From: Roseiarcus sp963755075
GTDB taxonomy: Bacteria > Pseudomonadota > Alphaproteobacteria > Rhizobiales > Beijerinckiaceae
Assembly: GCA_963755075.1 (NCBI GenBank)
Contig: CAVWKL010000145.1
Span: 1 to 18,055 of the forward strand
DNA length: 18,055 nt
Reading direction: 5' to 3'
Position numbers and translations under genes: made by a program. The number at the start of each line of letters is the position of its first letter. Within the stretch, counting starts at the first letter, position 1. Shown here piece after piece: positions 1-7,850 of this stretch. The notes under the pieces are model-generated. The model saw only the letters and a program-made list of their open reading frames with translations. It was not told where the DNA came from and ran no database searches.

Positions 1-1236
1 GAGCTTCTTGGGCTGGGTCATGTAACGGATTTTCACCCGGCGACCGGCGACCGCGGGCGGCGGCGTCGAATCGACGACCGGCGCGAGCCAGCGGTTGAGC
101 CGCCCCGTCGATATACGCACGTTCCAGAGTTCATGCGTGGCGACGACCGCCTCCAGCAATTTGTCGACATGGGCGCCGGTCAATCCTGAGACGGGAATGA
201 CGCGCGTGCCCTTGAGTTGCGGCAGCAGCCGGTCGGCTTCGGCGCGCAACTCCTGGGCCTTGAGGCTTTTGTTGTCGACGAGATCCCATTTGTTGAGCGC
301 GATGACCAGCGCCCTGCCCTCGCGCTCGACGAGATCGGCCAGCGTCAGATCCTGCTTCTCGAAGGGGATCGTCGCGTCAAGCAGCAGAACGACGACTTCG
401 GCGAAGCGCACCGCGCGCAAGGCGTCGGCGACCGCGAGTTTCTCCAGCTTTTCGACGACGCGCGAGCGGCGGCGAAGCCCGGCGGTGTCGAAGAGCTTGA
501 AACGCCGATCGCGCCAACTCGCTTCCAAGCCGATGCTGTCGCGGGTCAGGCCGGGTTCGGGCCCGGTCAGCAGGCGCTCCTCGCCCAGAATGCGGTTGAG
601 CAGGGTCGATTTGCCGGCGTTGGGGCGCCCGAACACCGCGATGCGCAGCGGCTTCTCCGGATCGGCCTCGCTGCCGTCCTCCTCGTCGCCGAGGGTCAGC
701 GGCGCGGGTTCGCCCTCCGCCTCCGCGTCGAGCCGCGCCGCCTGCGGCAGCGCGGCGGCGAGCGCCTCGTGAAGTTCGCCGAGGCCCTCGCCGTGTTCGG
801 CGGAAAACGCGATGGGGTCGCCGAGGCCGAGGCCGAACGCTTCGTAGGCGCCCTGACGCCCGGCGAGCCCTTCGGCCTTGTTGGCGATCAAGATGACCGG
901 CTTCCCGGCGCGGCGCACCGCCTGGGCGAAATGCCGGTCGGCTCCGGTCACGCCGGCTCGCGCGTCGATGAGGAAGAGCGCCGCGTCGCAGTCCGCGAGC
1001 GCGGCTTCCGTCTGCGCGCGCATGCGCCCGGCCAGCGAAACGCCGTCGCCCTCCTCGAGGCCGGCGGTGTCGATGATGGTGAAGACGAGATCGCCGAGCC
1101 GCGCCTCGGCCTCGCGCCGATCGCGCGTGACGCCCGGCTGGTCGTCGACCAGCGCCAGTTTGCGCCCGGCGAGCCGATTGAACAGCGTCGACTTGCCAAC
1201 GTTCGGGCGTCCGATAATCGCGACCTTCGCGCTCAT
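1..1236 (-). CDS. der: GTPase Der (EngA), C-terminus cut off by the window edge
   Basis: Double-domain GTPase that acts in assembly of the large (50S) ribosomal subunit in the cytoplasm. Two G domains in tandem are visible. The first P-loop GRPNVGKS is at residues 9-16, followed by a DTAG switch motif and an NKAEG G4 motif. The second P-loop GRPNAGKS is near residue 203-210, followed by DTAGLRRR and NKWD. The frame is open for 412 codons to base 1 and ends within the KH-like C-terminal domain (YMTQPKK), so probably only some tens of residues are missing. The ATG at 1234-1236 gives the expected MSAKVAIIGRPN start. The upstream TPR gene ends 54 bases away on the same strand, so the two are probably cotranscribed. 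The first G4 has Glu where most GTPases have Asp. I recall this as usual for alphaproteobacterial Der. Confidence 0.97.
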   Translation of the reverse strand, partial: MSAKVAIIGRPNVGKSTLFNRLAGRKLALVDDQPGVTRDRREAEARLGDLVFTIIDTAGLEEGDGVSLAGRMRAQTEAALADCDAALFLIDARAGVTGADRHFAQAVRRAGKPVILIANKAEGLAGRQGAYEAFGLGLGDPIAFSAEHGEGLGELHEALAAALPQAARLDAEAEGEPAPLTLGDEEDGSEADPEKPLRIAVFGRPNAGKSTLLNRILGEERLLTGPEPGLTRDSIGLEASWRDRRFKLFDTAGLRRRSRVVEKLEKLAVADALRAVRFAEVVVLLLDATIPFEKQDLTLADLVEREGRALVIALNKWDLVDNKSLKAQELRAEADRLLPQLKGTRVIPVSGLTGAHVDKLLEAVVATHELWNVRISTGRLNRWLAPVVDSTPPPAVAGRRVKIRYMTQPKKL

Positions 1237-1290
1237 GGGCGACGTCTCAACGACGGCCGCTCAGGCGTGCGCAAGCGTTGCGCGCGGCGC

Positions 1291-1950
1291 TCACTTGGCC
1301 GCCGGCCGATTGGCGGCGACAAGGCCGAGCAGGCTCTCGGCGCTCCGTCTTTCTGCATCCGGCGCTTCCGCGTCGGCGGCGACGAGATCGAGCCATTTGC
1401 CGGCCCCGTCGTAGTCGCCGGCGTTCAGCGCGATGACGCCGAGCGCGAGGCGTGCGGTGCTGCGATAGACGCCGCCGCTCGCCGCCAGCGCCTCGAGCGC
1501 GGGTCTGGCCGCGTCGGCCTGACCGGCGTCCAGTCGCAGCAACGCGGCGCGCAGCCGAGCGGCGTCTTGAAACAGAGCGCCGAGCGAAGCGTCGGCGGCA
1601 AGCGCGTCGTAGGCGGCGATAGCGGCGCTGGGATCGGTCTTGGCCATGATCGCCGTCTCGGTGAGGCGCGCGAGCGTCCGATAGCCGCGCGGCGCGTCGG
1701 CCGCGAGCTTGGCCATCGCCGCCGCCGCCTCGGCGCCTTTGCCGTCGCGATCGAGCGCCAACGCCTGTTGAAACGCCGCTCCCGCCGCCTGTTCGGCCGC
1801 GAGGCGACGATTCTCGTAGAAGCGATAGCCGGCGGTCGCGAGCACGATGAGAACCGCCGCGCCGATGATCAGGTTCTGGTATTTCTTCCAGAACTCGGCC
1901 GCCTTATCGCGGCGGACTTCCTCATCGACTTCCTGAAAGATGTCGCTCAT
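1291..1950 (-). CDS. TPR-like inner-membrane protein (YfgM/TPR_21 type)
   Basis: 219-aa protein with a short charged cytoplasmic N-terminus (MSDIFQEVDEEVRRDKAAEF), one predicted membrane helix at about residues 27-44, and an Ala-rich helical remainder with TPR-like helix pairs. This is the architecture of the TPR_21/YfgM family, which in other bacteria is a periplasm-facing companion of the Sec translocon and outer-membrane assembly. That function is family knowledge and is not shown here. It lies 54 bases upstream of der on the same strand, an arrangement I recall as common in alphaproteobacteria. The ATG at 1948-1950 begins the conserved N-terminus. The ribosome binding site is weak. Confidence 0.85.
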   Translation of the reverse strand: MSDIFQEVDEEVRRDKAAEFWKKYQNLIIGAAVLIVLATAGYRFYENRRLAAEQAAGAAFQQALALDRDGKGAEAAAAMAKLAADAPRGYRTLARLTETAIMAKTDPSAAIAAYDALAADASLGALFQDAARLRAALLRLDAGQADAARPALEALAASGGVYRSTARLALGVIALNAGDYDGAGKWLDLVAADAEAPDAERRSAESLLGLVAANRPAAK

Positions 1951-2080
1951 CGTCTGGCTCTTGGCGTCCGATCGCCCTCAGGGCGCGGCCCTGGCGAAAC
2001 GAGGCCGTTAGCACGCCGACGCTGCGAAAGCGAGCGGCGTCGCCCACGGCGCGCCGGCCGGCGCGACGATTGGACGCATT

Positions 2081-2094
2081 TTGATTTTCGTCAA
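2081..2094. promoter_or_regulatory. Perfect FNR/FixK-type box TTGAT-TTTC-GTCAA
   Basis: The 14 bases TTGATTTTCGTCAA match the CRP/FNR-family consensus TTGAY-N4-RTCAA at every defined position. The site lies between the divergent TPR gene (start at 1950) and the HiPIP gene (start at 2243), 148 bases upstream of the HiPIP start codon. FNR, FixK and related regulators bind such sites when oxygen is low. No convincing -10 element sits at the ideal class II spacing, so which gene it controls is inferred. Control of HiPIP is the more natural reading, since it is an electron carrier. Confidence 0.55.
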
Positions 2095-2242
2095 TTCGGG
2101 GAATGGGTTCAAGTGCGGAAACGCAAGCGGGCGATCCTCGATTGGGCTGAGGCTCGGCTCGCAAATTCGCATGAACACGACGCGCCTCGCACGGCACAAT
2201 CGCGCGGGCGCGAGTTTCGGCCAATATCGAAAGGAAATCAGC

Positions 2243-2506
2243 ATGAGCGAATTGATGTCCAACCGCTTGAGCCGCCGCACCGTGTTGCTCGCCGTGGCGG
2301 GCGCGGCGCCGTTGCTGGCGGCCGGCGCGAAAAGCGCCCGGGCCGCCGGACTGCCGCAAACGGCGGTCGGCTACCAGGCCTCGCCCAAGGACGCCCATCA
2401 GTGCGATCAATGCAACTTCTTCGTCGCGCCGAATGCGTGTAAGTCGGTGGCGGGCGAAATCTCGCCGACCGGCTGGTGCAAGCTCTGGGTCAAGAAGGCT
2501 GGCTGA
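2243..2506 (+). CDS. High-potential iron-sulfur protein (HiPIP), Tat-exported
   Basis: 87-aa precursor of a periplasmic electron carrier holding one [4Fe-4S] cluster. The N-terminus carries a twin-arginine signal (SRRTVLL, Arg11-Arg12) and a hydrophobic stretch, ending in SARA with likely cleavage near residue 34. The mature part of about 53 residues has the four cluster cysteines, Cys54, Cys57, Cys66 and Cys79, in the family pattern CxxC, C, then GxIxPxGWCxxW near the C-terminus. The ATG at 2243 is preceded by AAGGAA at 2231-2236. Longer in-frame extension upstream to 2081 lacks family features. HiPIPs shuttle electrons between bc1-type complexes and oxidases, reaction centres or reductases. 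The partner here is unknown. The gene stands alone, convergent with the RidA gene, with an FNR/FixK-type box upstream. Confidence 0.95.
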   Translation: MSELMSNRLSRRTVLLAVAGAAPLLAAGAKSARAAGLPQTAVGYQASPKDAHQCDQCNFFVAPNACKSVAGEISPTGWCKLWVKKAG

Positions 2507-2524
2507 CCGGAGCTCCATTCGGTC
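2505..2524 (+). terminator. Weak hairpin overlapping the HiPIP stop codon
   Basis: GACCGGA (2505-2511) can pair with TTCGGTC (2518-2524) as a 7-bp stem with one G-T pair and a 6-base loop. It starts in the HiPIP stop codon and lies in the 95-base gap between two convergent genes. There is no T-run after it, so intrinsic termination is doubtful. Confidence 0.2.
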
Positions 2525-2601
2525 GACACATTTGGCTTGCATATGCGCAAGCAAGGGATTTTACCGCTGAAGCGAGCCTCGAGCGGCAGCGGGGGCGCCG
2601 C

Positions 2602-3033
2602 TCAGGGTCTCCGGGCGGCGGTCGGCGCCGGGCTCAAAGCCGGGGGCGCCGCGAGCCGCGCCACGGCTTCGATCTCGACTTTCATTTCGCGTCTGAGCAA
2701 CGCTGCAACCACGTAGATCGCCGCCGCGGGCCGAATGGCGGCAAAGACCTCGCCCTGCACGGCGAGCACCGACGCGCAAAAGTCCGCGCGGGTGACGAAC
2801 GTGCGCAGGCTGACGATGCTCTCCAGCCCACCGCCCGCCTCGGCGAGCACCGAGGCGAAGGTCTTGTAGATGGCGCGCGTCTGCGCGGCGACGTCGTCGG
2901 GGATCGTCATCGTCGCGTAGTCATAGCCGGTCGTGCCCGAAATGAAGACGAACTCGCCGTCGACCACCGCCCGCGAATAGCCGCTGGCGACCTCGAAGGG
3001 CGAGCCGGATGAGATGAGGCGGCGCGACGACAT
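2602..3033 (-). CDS. RidA (YjgF/YER057c/UK114) family protein lacking the catalytic arginine
   Basis: 143-aa protein of the RidA fold. Recognisable parts are the N-terminal SGYSRAVVDGEFVFISGTTG strand pair, the central helix, the SLRTFVTR strand, and the C-terminal MKVEIEAVA strand. True RidA deaminates reactive enamine/imine intermediates using an Arg in the P-x-R-[ST] segment. Here that segment reads RPAAAIYV (residues 101-108) and the Arg position is Ala, so imine deaminase activity is doubtful. Rid subfamilies without this Arg are known, and their roles are mostly unclear. The ATG at 3031-3033 has AAGGAG at 3041-3046, 7 bases away and overlapping the stop codon of the DUF3052-like gene. 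The two are therefore translationally close and sit in the pccA operon. The last 15 or so residues (Pro/Ala-rich) extend beyond the usual family length. Confidence 0.9.
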   Translation of the reverse strand: MSSRRLISSGSPFEVASGYSRAVVDGEFVFISGTTGYDYATMTIPDDVAAQTRAIYKTFASVLAEAGGGLESIVSLRTFVTRADFCASVLAVQGEVFAAIRPAAAIYVVAALLRREMKVEIEAVARLAAPPALSPAPTAARRP

Positions 3034-3044
3034 GGTGCAGCTCC

Positions 3045-3509
3045 TTAGGTCGAGTTCGAGCGGCGCGCGGACAAAATCGAGCGCGGCGCCCGACCCCGGT
3101 CCTTGACGGGGATCACCAGCTTCAATCCCGACCAGACGTCGTCGACCGCGCACACCTTGACATCGACGAGGCCGACGGCAATCGCGGCTTCGCGCACGAC
3201 GCGCTCGCAGACATCGGTGGCGACCTTCGACGCCGCCTTCGGCCATGACACCCAGATCATGCCATTCGGCTCAATTTCGTTTTTCAACCCGGCCAGTTCC
3301 GCGCGAAGCCCGCTCGCGTCGGTGGCAAAGAGGTGAATGAAGTCCTTCTTGATCCGCTTGTCCTCGAGCACGCGGATCCCTGGCGGCGTCCCATCGAAGA
3401 GATCGAAATAATGCGTCGGCGCATCGACCAGGCGGATTCTGAATCCGTCCTTGATGCCGAGCTTCTTGACGAGCGGCGCGCCGGAATAGCCCGAAGCCGT
3501 GATAGCCAT
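3045..3509 (-). CDS. DUF3052-like protein of unknown function
   Basis: 154-aa soluble protein. It begins MAITASGYSGAPLVKKLGIK and has FDLFDG, DFIHLFATD and GMIWVSWPK segments, then a C-terminal GLVDVKVCAVDDVWSGLKLV. This pattern matches proteins annotated as DUF3052, for which no function is established. No signal peptide or membrane segment is visible. The start at 3507-3509 is chosen because the GYSG-PL-KKLGIK block is the normal N-terminus. An in-frame start at 3560 would add residues without family likeness. The gene starts 61 bases after pccA and its stop codon overlaps the ribosome binding site of the RidA-family gene, 11 bases before that gene's start. It probably sits in one transcript with both. 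A role linked to acyl-CoA carboxylation is only a guess by association. Confidence 0.85.
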   Translation of the reverse strand: MAITASGYSGAPLVKKLGIKDGFRIRLVDAPTHYFDLFDGTPPGIRVLEDKRIKKDFIHLFATDASGLRAELAGLKNEIEPNGMIWVSWPKAASKVATDVCERVVREAAIAVGLVDVKVCAVDDVWSGLKLVIPVKDRGRAPRSILSARRSNST

Positions 3510-3570
3510 TCGGTCGCCTCGTTGCGCTGCAAACGCCTGACCCTGCGTTGCCGTCGACACCTACGCGTCT

Positions 3571-5574
3571 TCACGCAAACTCCATGATCACCGCGTCGAC
3601 CGCCAGCGAGTCTCCCTCCCTGGCGAGAATCGTCTTCACCGTGGCGTCGCGCTCGGCGACGAGCACATTCTCCATCTTCATCGCCTCGACGATGCACAAA
3701 GGCTCGCCCGACTTGACTTCCTGGCCCTCGCGCACGGCGATCGACTTGACGAGACCAGGCATCGGGCAGAGCAGCGCGCGCGATTGATCCGCGCCCTTGC
3801 GCTCGATCATCAGCGCGGCGAGCGCGGCCTCGCGGTGCGTATAGACGCGCGCCGCGACCGCGACGCCGCGATGGGCGAGCGCGAAGCCGTTGAGAATCGC
3901 GCGCACCTGCACGGCGGTCGGCTTCTCGTCGATGTCGCCGCGCCACACCGGCTCGCCCGGCGTCCACGGAGAATCGACGCGCCGCCGGCGCCCGTCGGCG
4001 AACACGACGTCGACCCCCCCGTCGCGCGGCTCGACGTCGACGTCGATGCGCGTTGCGCCCAGAAGAACGGCGCGCTTCAGATCGAAAGCCCGGCTCCAGC
4101 CGGCGCGAAATTGCCCGGAAATGCCGCGCTTGCGCACGTTCTGGACGTGATCGACATGCGCGGCGACGGCGGCGATGACCGCCTGCGTCTCGCCTGCGGC
4201 GACGAGCGGGGAGAACCCTTCCGGGAATTCCTCGGCGATGAAGCCGGTCGACAGACGCCCCGAGCGCCAGCGCTCGTGCTGCATCAGCGCAGAAAGGAAG
4301 GGTATGTTGTGGCGGATGCCGTCGATGACGAAGGCGTCGAGCGCGTTCGCCTGCGCCTCGATCGCGCTGGCGCGGTCGCCCGCGTGGGTCACCAACTTGG
4401 CGATCATCGGATCGTAATGGATCGAGATTTCGCCGCCCTCGTAGACGCCTGTGTCGTTGCGCACGGTGACGCCCTCGATGCGCCCCTCCGCCGGCGGGCG
4501 ATATTTGACGAGGCGCCCGGTCGAGGGCAGGAAGCCGCGCGTCGGGTCCTCGGCATAGACGCGGCTCTCGATCGCCCAGCCTTCGAGCTTCACCTCGGCC
4601 TGGGTCAGGCGCAAGGGCGCGCCGTAGGCGCTGCGGATCATTTCCTCGACGAGGTCGACGCCGGTGACAAGTTCCGTCACCGGATGCTCGACCTGAAGCC
4701 GCGTGTTCATCTCCAGAAAGTAGAAGCCGCGATCCTGCCCGGCGACGAATTCGACCGTCCCGGCCGAATCGTAGTTCACGGCCTTGGCGAGCGCGACCGC
4801 CTGCTCTCCCATCTCGCGCCGGGTGTCTTCGTCGAGGAGCGGCGAGGGCGCCTCTTCGATAACCTTCTGATTGCGGCGCTGGATCGAGCATTCGCGCTCG
4901 CCGAGATAGATGACATGGCCGTGCTTGTCGCCGAGCACCTGGATTTCGATGTGACGAGGATTGACGATGAACTTCTCGACGAAGACGCGGTCGTCGCCGA
5001 ACGACGACAGGGCTTCCGACTTGGCGCGCGCGAAGCCTTCCGCCACCTCCTGGCGGGAGTAAGCGATGCGCATGCCCTTGCCACCGCCGCCCGCCGAGGC
5101 TTTGATCATCACGGGATAGCCGATTTCGTCGGCGATCTCAGCCGCGCGCCCGGGGCTCTCGATCACGCCGAGGAAGCCGGGAACGGTCGAGACCTTGGCG
5201 GCGTTGGCGAACTTCTTCGATTCGATCTTGTCGCCCATCGCCTCGATGGCGCCCGGGTTGGGGCCGATAAAGACGACGCCCTCGTCGGCGAGAGCGCGCG
5301 CGAAGGCGGCGCGTTCCGACAGGAAGCCGTAGCCAGGATGCACCGCTTCGGCGCCCGTCTCCTTGCAGGCGGCGACGATTTTGGCGATCACCAGATAGGA
5401 CTGGGCGGCGGCCGGCGGCCCGATCGCAATCGCCTCGTCGGCCATCTCGACGTGCAGCGCGTCTTTGTCGGCCTCCGAATAGACCGCGACCGTCTTTATG
5501 CCCATGCGGCGCGCGGTCTTGATGATCCGACAGGCGATCTCGCCGCGATTGGCGATCAGGATCTTCTTGAACAT
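3571..5574 (-). CDS. pccA: Propionyl-CoA carboxylase alpha subunit (biotin carboxylase and biotin carrier)
   Basis: 667-aa alpha subunit of a cytoplasmic acyl-CoA carboxylase. It uses ATP and bicarbonate to carboxylate biotin, which then passes CO2 to the beta subunit (pccB) to make methylmalonyl-CoA from propionyl-CoA. The N-terminal biotin carboxylase domain starts KKILIANRGEIACRII, with the ATP-grasp loop GGGGKGM at residues 162-168 and the EMNTRLQVEHPVTE active-site block. A middle domain of the BT type precedes the C-terminal biotinyl domain with EAMKM at 630-634, so Lys633 carries the biotin. Length and order are normal for PccA. The ATG at 5572-5574 has a GAGGG sequence a few bases upstream. 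It is separated from pccB by a 146-aa unknown gene and followed by the DUF3052-like and RidA-family genes. A methylcrotonyl-CoA carboxylase is less likely given the neighbouring PccB. Confidence 0.95.
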   Translation of the reverse strand: MFKKILIANRGEIACRIIKTARRMGIKTVAVYSEADKDALHVEMADEAIAIGPPAAAQSYLVIAKIVAACKETGAEAVHPGYGFLSERAAFARALADEGVVFIGPNPGAIEAMGDKIESKKFANAAKVSTVPGFLGVIESPGRAAEIADEIGYPVMIKASAGGGGKGMRIAYSRQEVAEGFARAKSEALSSFGDDRVFVEKFIVNPRHIEIQVLGDKHGHVIYLGERECSIQRRNQKVIEEAPSPLLDEDTRREMGEQAVALAKAVNYDSAGTVEFVAGQDRGFYFLEMNTRLQVEHPVTELVTGVDLVEEMIRSAYGAPLRLTQAEVKLEGWAIESRVYAEDPTRGFLPSTGRLVKYRPPAEGRIEGVTVRNDTGVYEGGEISIHYDPMIAKLVTHAGDRASAIEAQANALDAFVIDGIRHNIPFLSALMQHERWRSGRLSTGFIAEEFPEGFSPLVAAGETQAVIAAVAAHVDHVQNVRKRGISGQFRAGWSRAFDLKRAVLLGATRIDVDVEPRDGGVDVVFADGRRRRVDSPWTPGEPVWRGDIDEKPTAVQVRAILNGFALAHRGVAVAARVYTHREAALAALMIERKGADQSRALLCPMPGLVKSIAVREGQEVKSGEPLCIVEAMKMENVLVAERDATVKTILAREGDSLAVDAVIMEFA

Positions 5575-5612
5575 TGCCCCCTCGGAGGATGGCCCAGGTT
5601 CCGGGCCTTTGT

Positions 5613-5636
5613 CGCTCCAGCGGTTCTATTGGAGCG
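5613..5636. repeat. Inverted repeat ahead of pccA
   Basis: CGCTCCA (5613-5619) and TGGAGCG (5630-5636) form a perfect 7-bp stem with a 10-base loop, in the 111-base gap between the 146-aa gene and pccA. No T-run follows on the minus strand. It could be an RNA-processing or operator element. Function unknown. Confidence 0.35.
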
Positions 5637-5685
5637 CAGGCGGCGCGTAAACAGCGGCCAGCCCATCCGTTCCCAACAAAAAGAA

Positions 5686-6126
5686 CTATCCGGCGCTCGC
5701 CCCCGAGAGCGCCGCCTCGACGCCCGGCCAGCCGCGCGCGGTGCGCGCCCGCACCGCGGCTAGGAACCAGGCCGGCGCACGATGCGCTTCGGCGAGCACG
5801 GCGGCCAGGACCGCCAGCGCGTTGACCGACGCGCAGTCGTCGGCGCGCGCGATCAGCCATTCCGCCTCCTTTTCGGCGACGACCCCCGCCGGCTGCGCCT
5901 GCCAGACGACGTGCTCGGCAATCATCTCGACGAAGAAGTCGCTCCATTCGGGAGCGTTGGCGAGCCCGGCGCGCTCGACCGCGAACAATTCGTCCGCCGC
6001 TTCGCGCGAAACCCAGCCCTCGGCGAACACTTCGCGCCGGAGCCAAGCGACGTCCATCGCGCTGACCTTGCGGCCGTGAATCATCGCACTGATGATGGTG
6101 CGGCTCCTATCCACGGTGAACGCCAT
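5686..6126 (-). CDS. Conserved-looking unknown protein encoded between pccB and pccA
   Basis: 146-aa soluble protein with no recognised catalytic motif, signal peptide or membrane segment. A mostly helical core runs from about residue 25 (DVAWLRREVFAEGWVSREAA) through WSDFFVEMIAEHVVWQ and EAEWLIARADD. From memory, similar blocks occur in alphaproteobacterial proteins of unknown function, sometimes next to propionyl-CoA carboxylase genes. The first ATG at 6124-6126 is used. Internal Met codons at 15 and 24 are possible starts, and the ribosome binding site is weak for all. It lies between the two pcc subunit genes on the same strand, 111 bases before pccA and 191 bases after pccB. This suggests a role connected with the carboxylase, but no activity can be assigned. 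Confidence 0.75.
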   Translation of the reverse strand: MAFTVDRSRTIISAMIHGRKVSAMDVAWLRREVFAEGWVSREAADELFAVERAGLANAPEWSDFFVEMIAEHVVWQAQPAGVVAEKEAEWLIARADDCASVNALAVLAAVLAEAHRAPAWFLAAVRARTARGWPGVEAALSGASAG

Positions 6127-6168
6127 GACGCAACCCTATTCAACGCCCCCGCCGCCTCACCGGGCGGC

Positions 6169-6196
6169 TTGTTATGTCGGGGAGTTTGAGCGTCAA
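6169..6196 (-). promoter_or_regulatory. Candidate sigma70-type promoter for the 146-aa gene and pccA
   Basis: Reading the minus strand, TTGACG (6191-6196) is followed after 16 bases by TAACAA (6169-6174). The -35 matches the consensus 5/6 and the -10 only 3/6. It would start transcription about 35 bases before the ATG at 6126, a sensible leader length. This is a weak call, and pccB may instead drive the whole locus. Confidence 0.25.
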
Positions 6197-6317
6197 GGCT
6201 TGCCAGTCGGTGAATCGGGCAAAGCGCCTGCCGACAGAGTTAAGACGTTACAAAGGCCGATGGTTTCGAGACAATGAAAGCCAAGAACTCGCCCTCCGCG
6301 CGCGGTGGAACAGGCCC

Positions 6318-7850
6318 TCACAGCGGAATGTTGTCGTGCTTCTTCCAGGGGTTCTCGAGCTTCTTGTTGCGCAGCATGGCGAGCAGACGCGACAGCCGGC
6401 GGCGCGTGGCGTGCGGCATGATCACTTCGTCGATGTAGCCGCGCTCGGCGGCGACGAAGGGCGAGAGGAACCGCGCCTCGTATTCGGCGGTGCGCTCGGC
6501 GATCTTGACGGGGTCGCTCATGTCGGCGCGGAAGATGATCTCGACCGCGCCCTTGGCGCCCATCACAGCGATCTGCGCGGTCGGCCAGGCGAGGTTGATG
6601 TCCCCGCGCAGGTGCTTGGAAGCCATGACGTCGTAGGCGCCGCCGAACGCCTTGCGGGTGATGACGGTGACCTTGGGAACGGTCGCCTCGGCATAGGCGA
6701 ACAGCAGCTTCGCGCCATGCTTGATGAGCCCGCCGTATTCCTGCGCGGTGCCCGGCAGGAAGCCCGGCACGTCGACAAAGGTGACGATCGGGATGTTGAA
6801 ACAATCGCAGAAGCGCACGAAGCGCGCGCCCTTGCGCGAGGCGTCGGAATCGAGCACGCCGGCGAGCGCCAAGGGCTGGTTGGCCACCATGCCGACGGTT
6901 GTCCCCTCGATGCGCGCAAAGCCGGTGACGATGTTCTTGGCGTGCGCCTCCTGGATTTCGAAGAAATCGCCCTCGTCGGCGACTTTCACAATCAGCTCCT
7001 TGATGTCATAGGGCTTATTGGGGTTGTCGGGGATCAAGGTGTCGAGCGACATGTCGATACGGTCGGGGTCGTCGAAACTCGGCAGCTTCGGCGGCGCCTC
7101 GAGATTGGAGGCGGGCAAGAAGTCGATCAGCCGCCGTATCTGCAACAGCGCCTCGACGTCGTTGTCGTAGGCGCGGTCGGCGATCGAGGAGCGCGTCGTG
7201 TGCACCTGCGCGCCCCCCAATTCCTCGGCGGTCACGGTCTCGTTGGTGACCGTCTTGACGACGTCGGGGCCGGTGACGAACATGTAGCTGGTGTCGCGCA
7301 CCATAAAGATGAAGTCGGTCATCGCCGGCGAATAGACGTCGCCGCCCGCGCATGGGCCCATGATCAGCGAAATCTGCGGAATGACCCCCGAGGCGAGGAC
7401 GTTGCGCTGGAACACTTCGCCATAACCCCCGAGCGCCGCCACGCCCTCCTGGATGCGCGCGCCCCCGGCGTCGAACAGGCCGACGATCGGCGCGCGGTTC
7501 TTGACCGCCATCTCCTGGATCTTGGTGATCTTTTGCGCGTGGGCTTCGCTCAAGGAGCCGCCGAACACGGTGAAATCCTTGGCGAAAACGAACACCGTGC
7601 GGCCGTTGACCGTTCCCCAGCCGGTCACCACGCCGTCGCCTGGGATCTTGGTCTTCTCCATGCCGAAATCGGCGCAGCGGTGTTCGACGAACATGTCGAA
7701 CTCCTCGAAGGACCCGTGGTCCAGCAAGAGATCGATGCGTTCGCGCGCGGTGAGCTTGCCCTTGGCGTGTTGCGCCGAAATCCGCTGCTCTCCGCCGCCT
7801 AAGCGCGCGCGGGCGCGGCGACGTTCCAATCGGGCGAGCATTTGTTTCAA
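6318..7850 (-). CDS. pccB: Propionyl-CoA carboxylase beta subunit (carboxyltransferase)
   Basis: 510-aa carboxyltransferase subunit that moves CO2 from carboxybiotin on PccA to propionyl-CoA, giving methylmalonyl-CoA. Two crotonase-like halves are seen. The first holds FDAGGARIQEG and GPCAGGDVYSPA (near residues 127-175). The second holds VPGFLPGTAQEYGG and AFGGAYDVMASKH (near 361-413). Asp407 in the AYDVM block corresponds, as I recall the family, to a residue that favours propionyl-CoA over acetyl-CoA. The start is probably TTG at 7848-7850: GGGAG at 7858-7862 sits 7 bases ahead of it, whereas the first ATG at 7839-7841 would be 16 bases away. The resulting MKQMLARLERRR also matches the usual PccB N-terminus. 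The gene is 191 bases ahead of the 146-aa gene and two genes ahead of pccA. Confidence 0.96.
   Translation of the reverse strand: MKQMLARLERRRARARLGGGEQRISAQHAKGKLTARERIDLLLDHGSFEEFDMFVEHRCADFGMEKTKIPGDGVVTGWGTVNGRTVFVFAKDFTVFGGSLSEAHAQKITKIQEMAVKNRAPIVGLFDAGGARIQEGVAALGGYGEVFQRNVLASGVIPQISLIMGPCAGGDVYSPAMTDFIFMVRDTSYMFVTGPDVVKTVTNETVTAEELGGAQVHTTRSSIADRAYDNDVEALLQIRRLIDFLPASNLEAPPKLPSFDDPDRIDMSLDTLIPDNPNKPYDIKELIVKVADEGDFFEIQEAHAKNIVTGFARIEGTTVGMVANQPLALAGVLDSDASRKGARFVRFCDCFNIPIVTFVDVPGFLPGTAQEYGGLIKHGAKLLFAYAEATVPKVTVITRKAFGGAYDVMASKHLRGDINLAWPTAQIAVMGAKGAVEIIFRADMSDPVKIAERTAEYEARFLSPFVAAERGYIDEVIMPHATRRRLSRLLAMLRNKKLENPWKKHDNIPL

Noticed and set aside
217..2442. A 741-codon open frame on the plus strand
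   Set aside because: It is antisense to der and the TPR gene, Arg-rich and without domains. High GC content makes such long shadow frames common here.
3784..5763. A 659-codon open frame on the plus strand
   Set aside because: It mirrors pccA, whose product is fully recognised in the other strand; the translation has no family features.
6174..7802. A 542-codon open frame on the plus strand
   Set aside because: Antisense to pccB; shadow of a well-supported gene.
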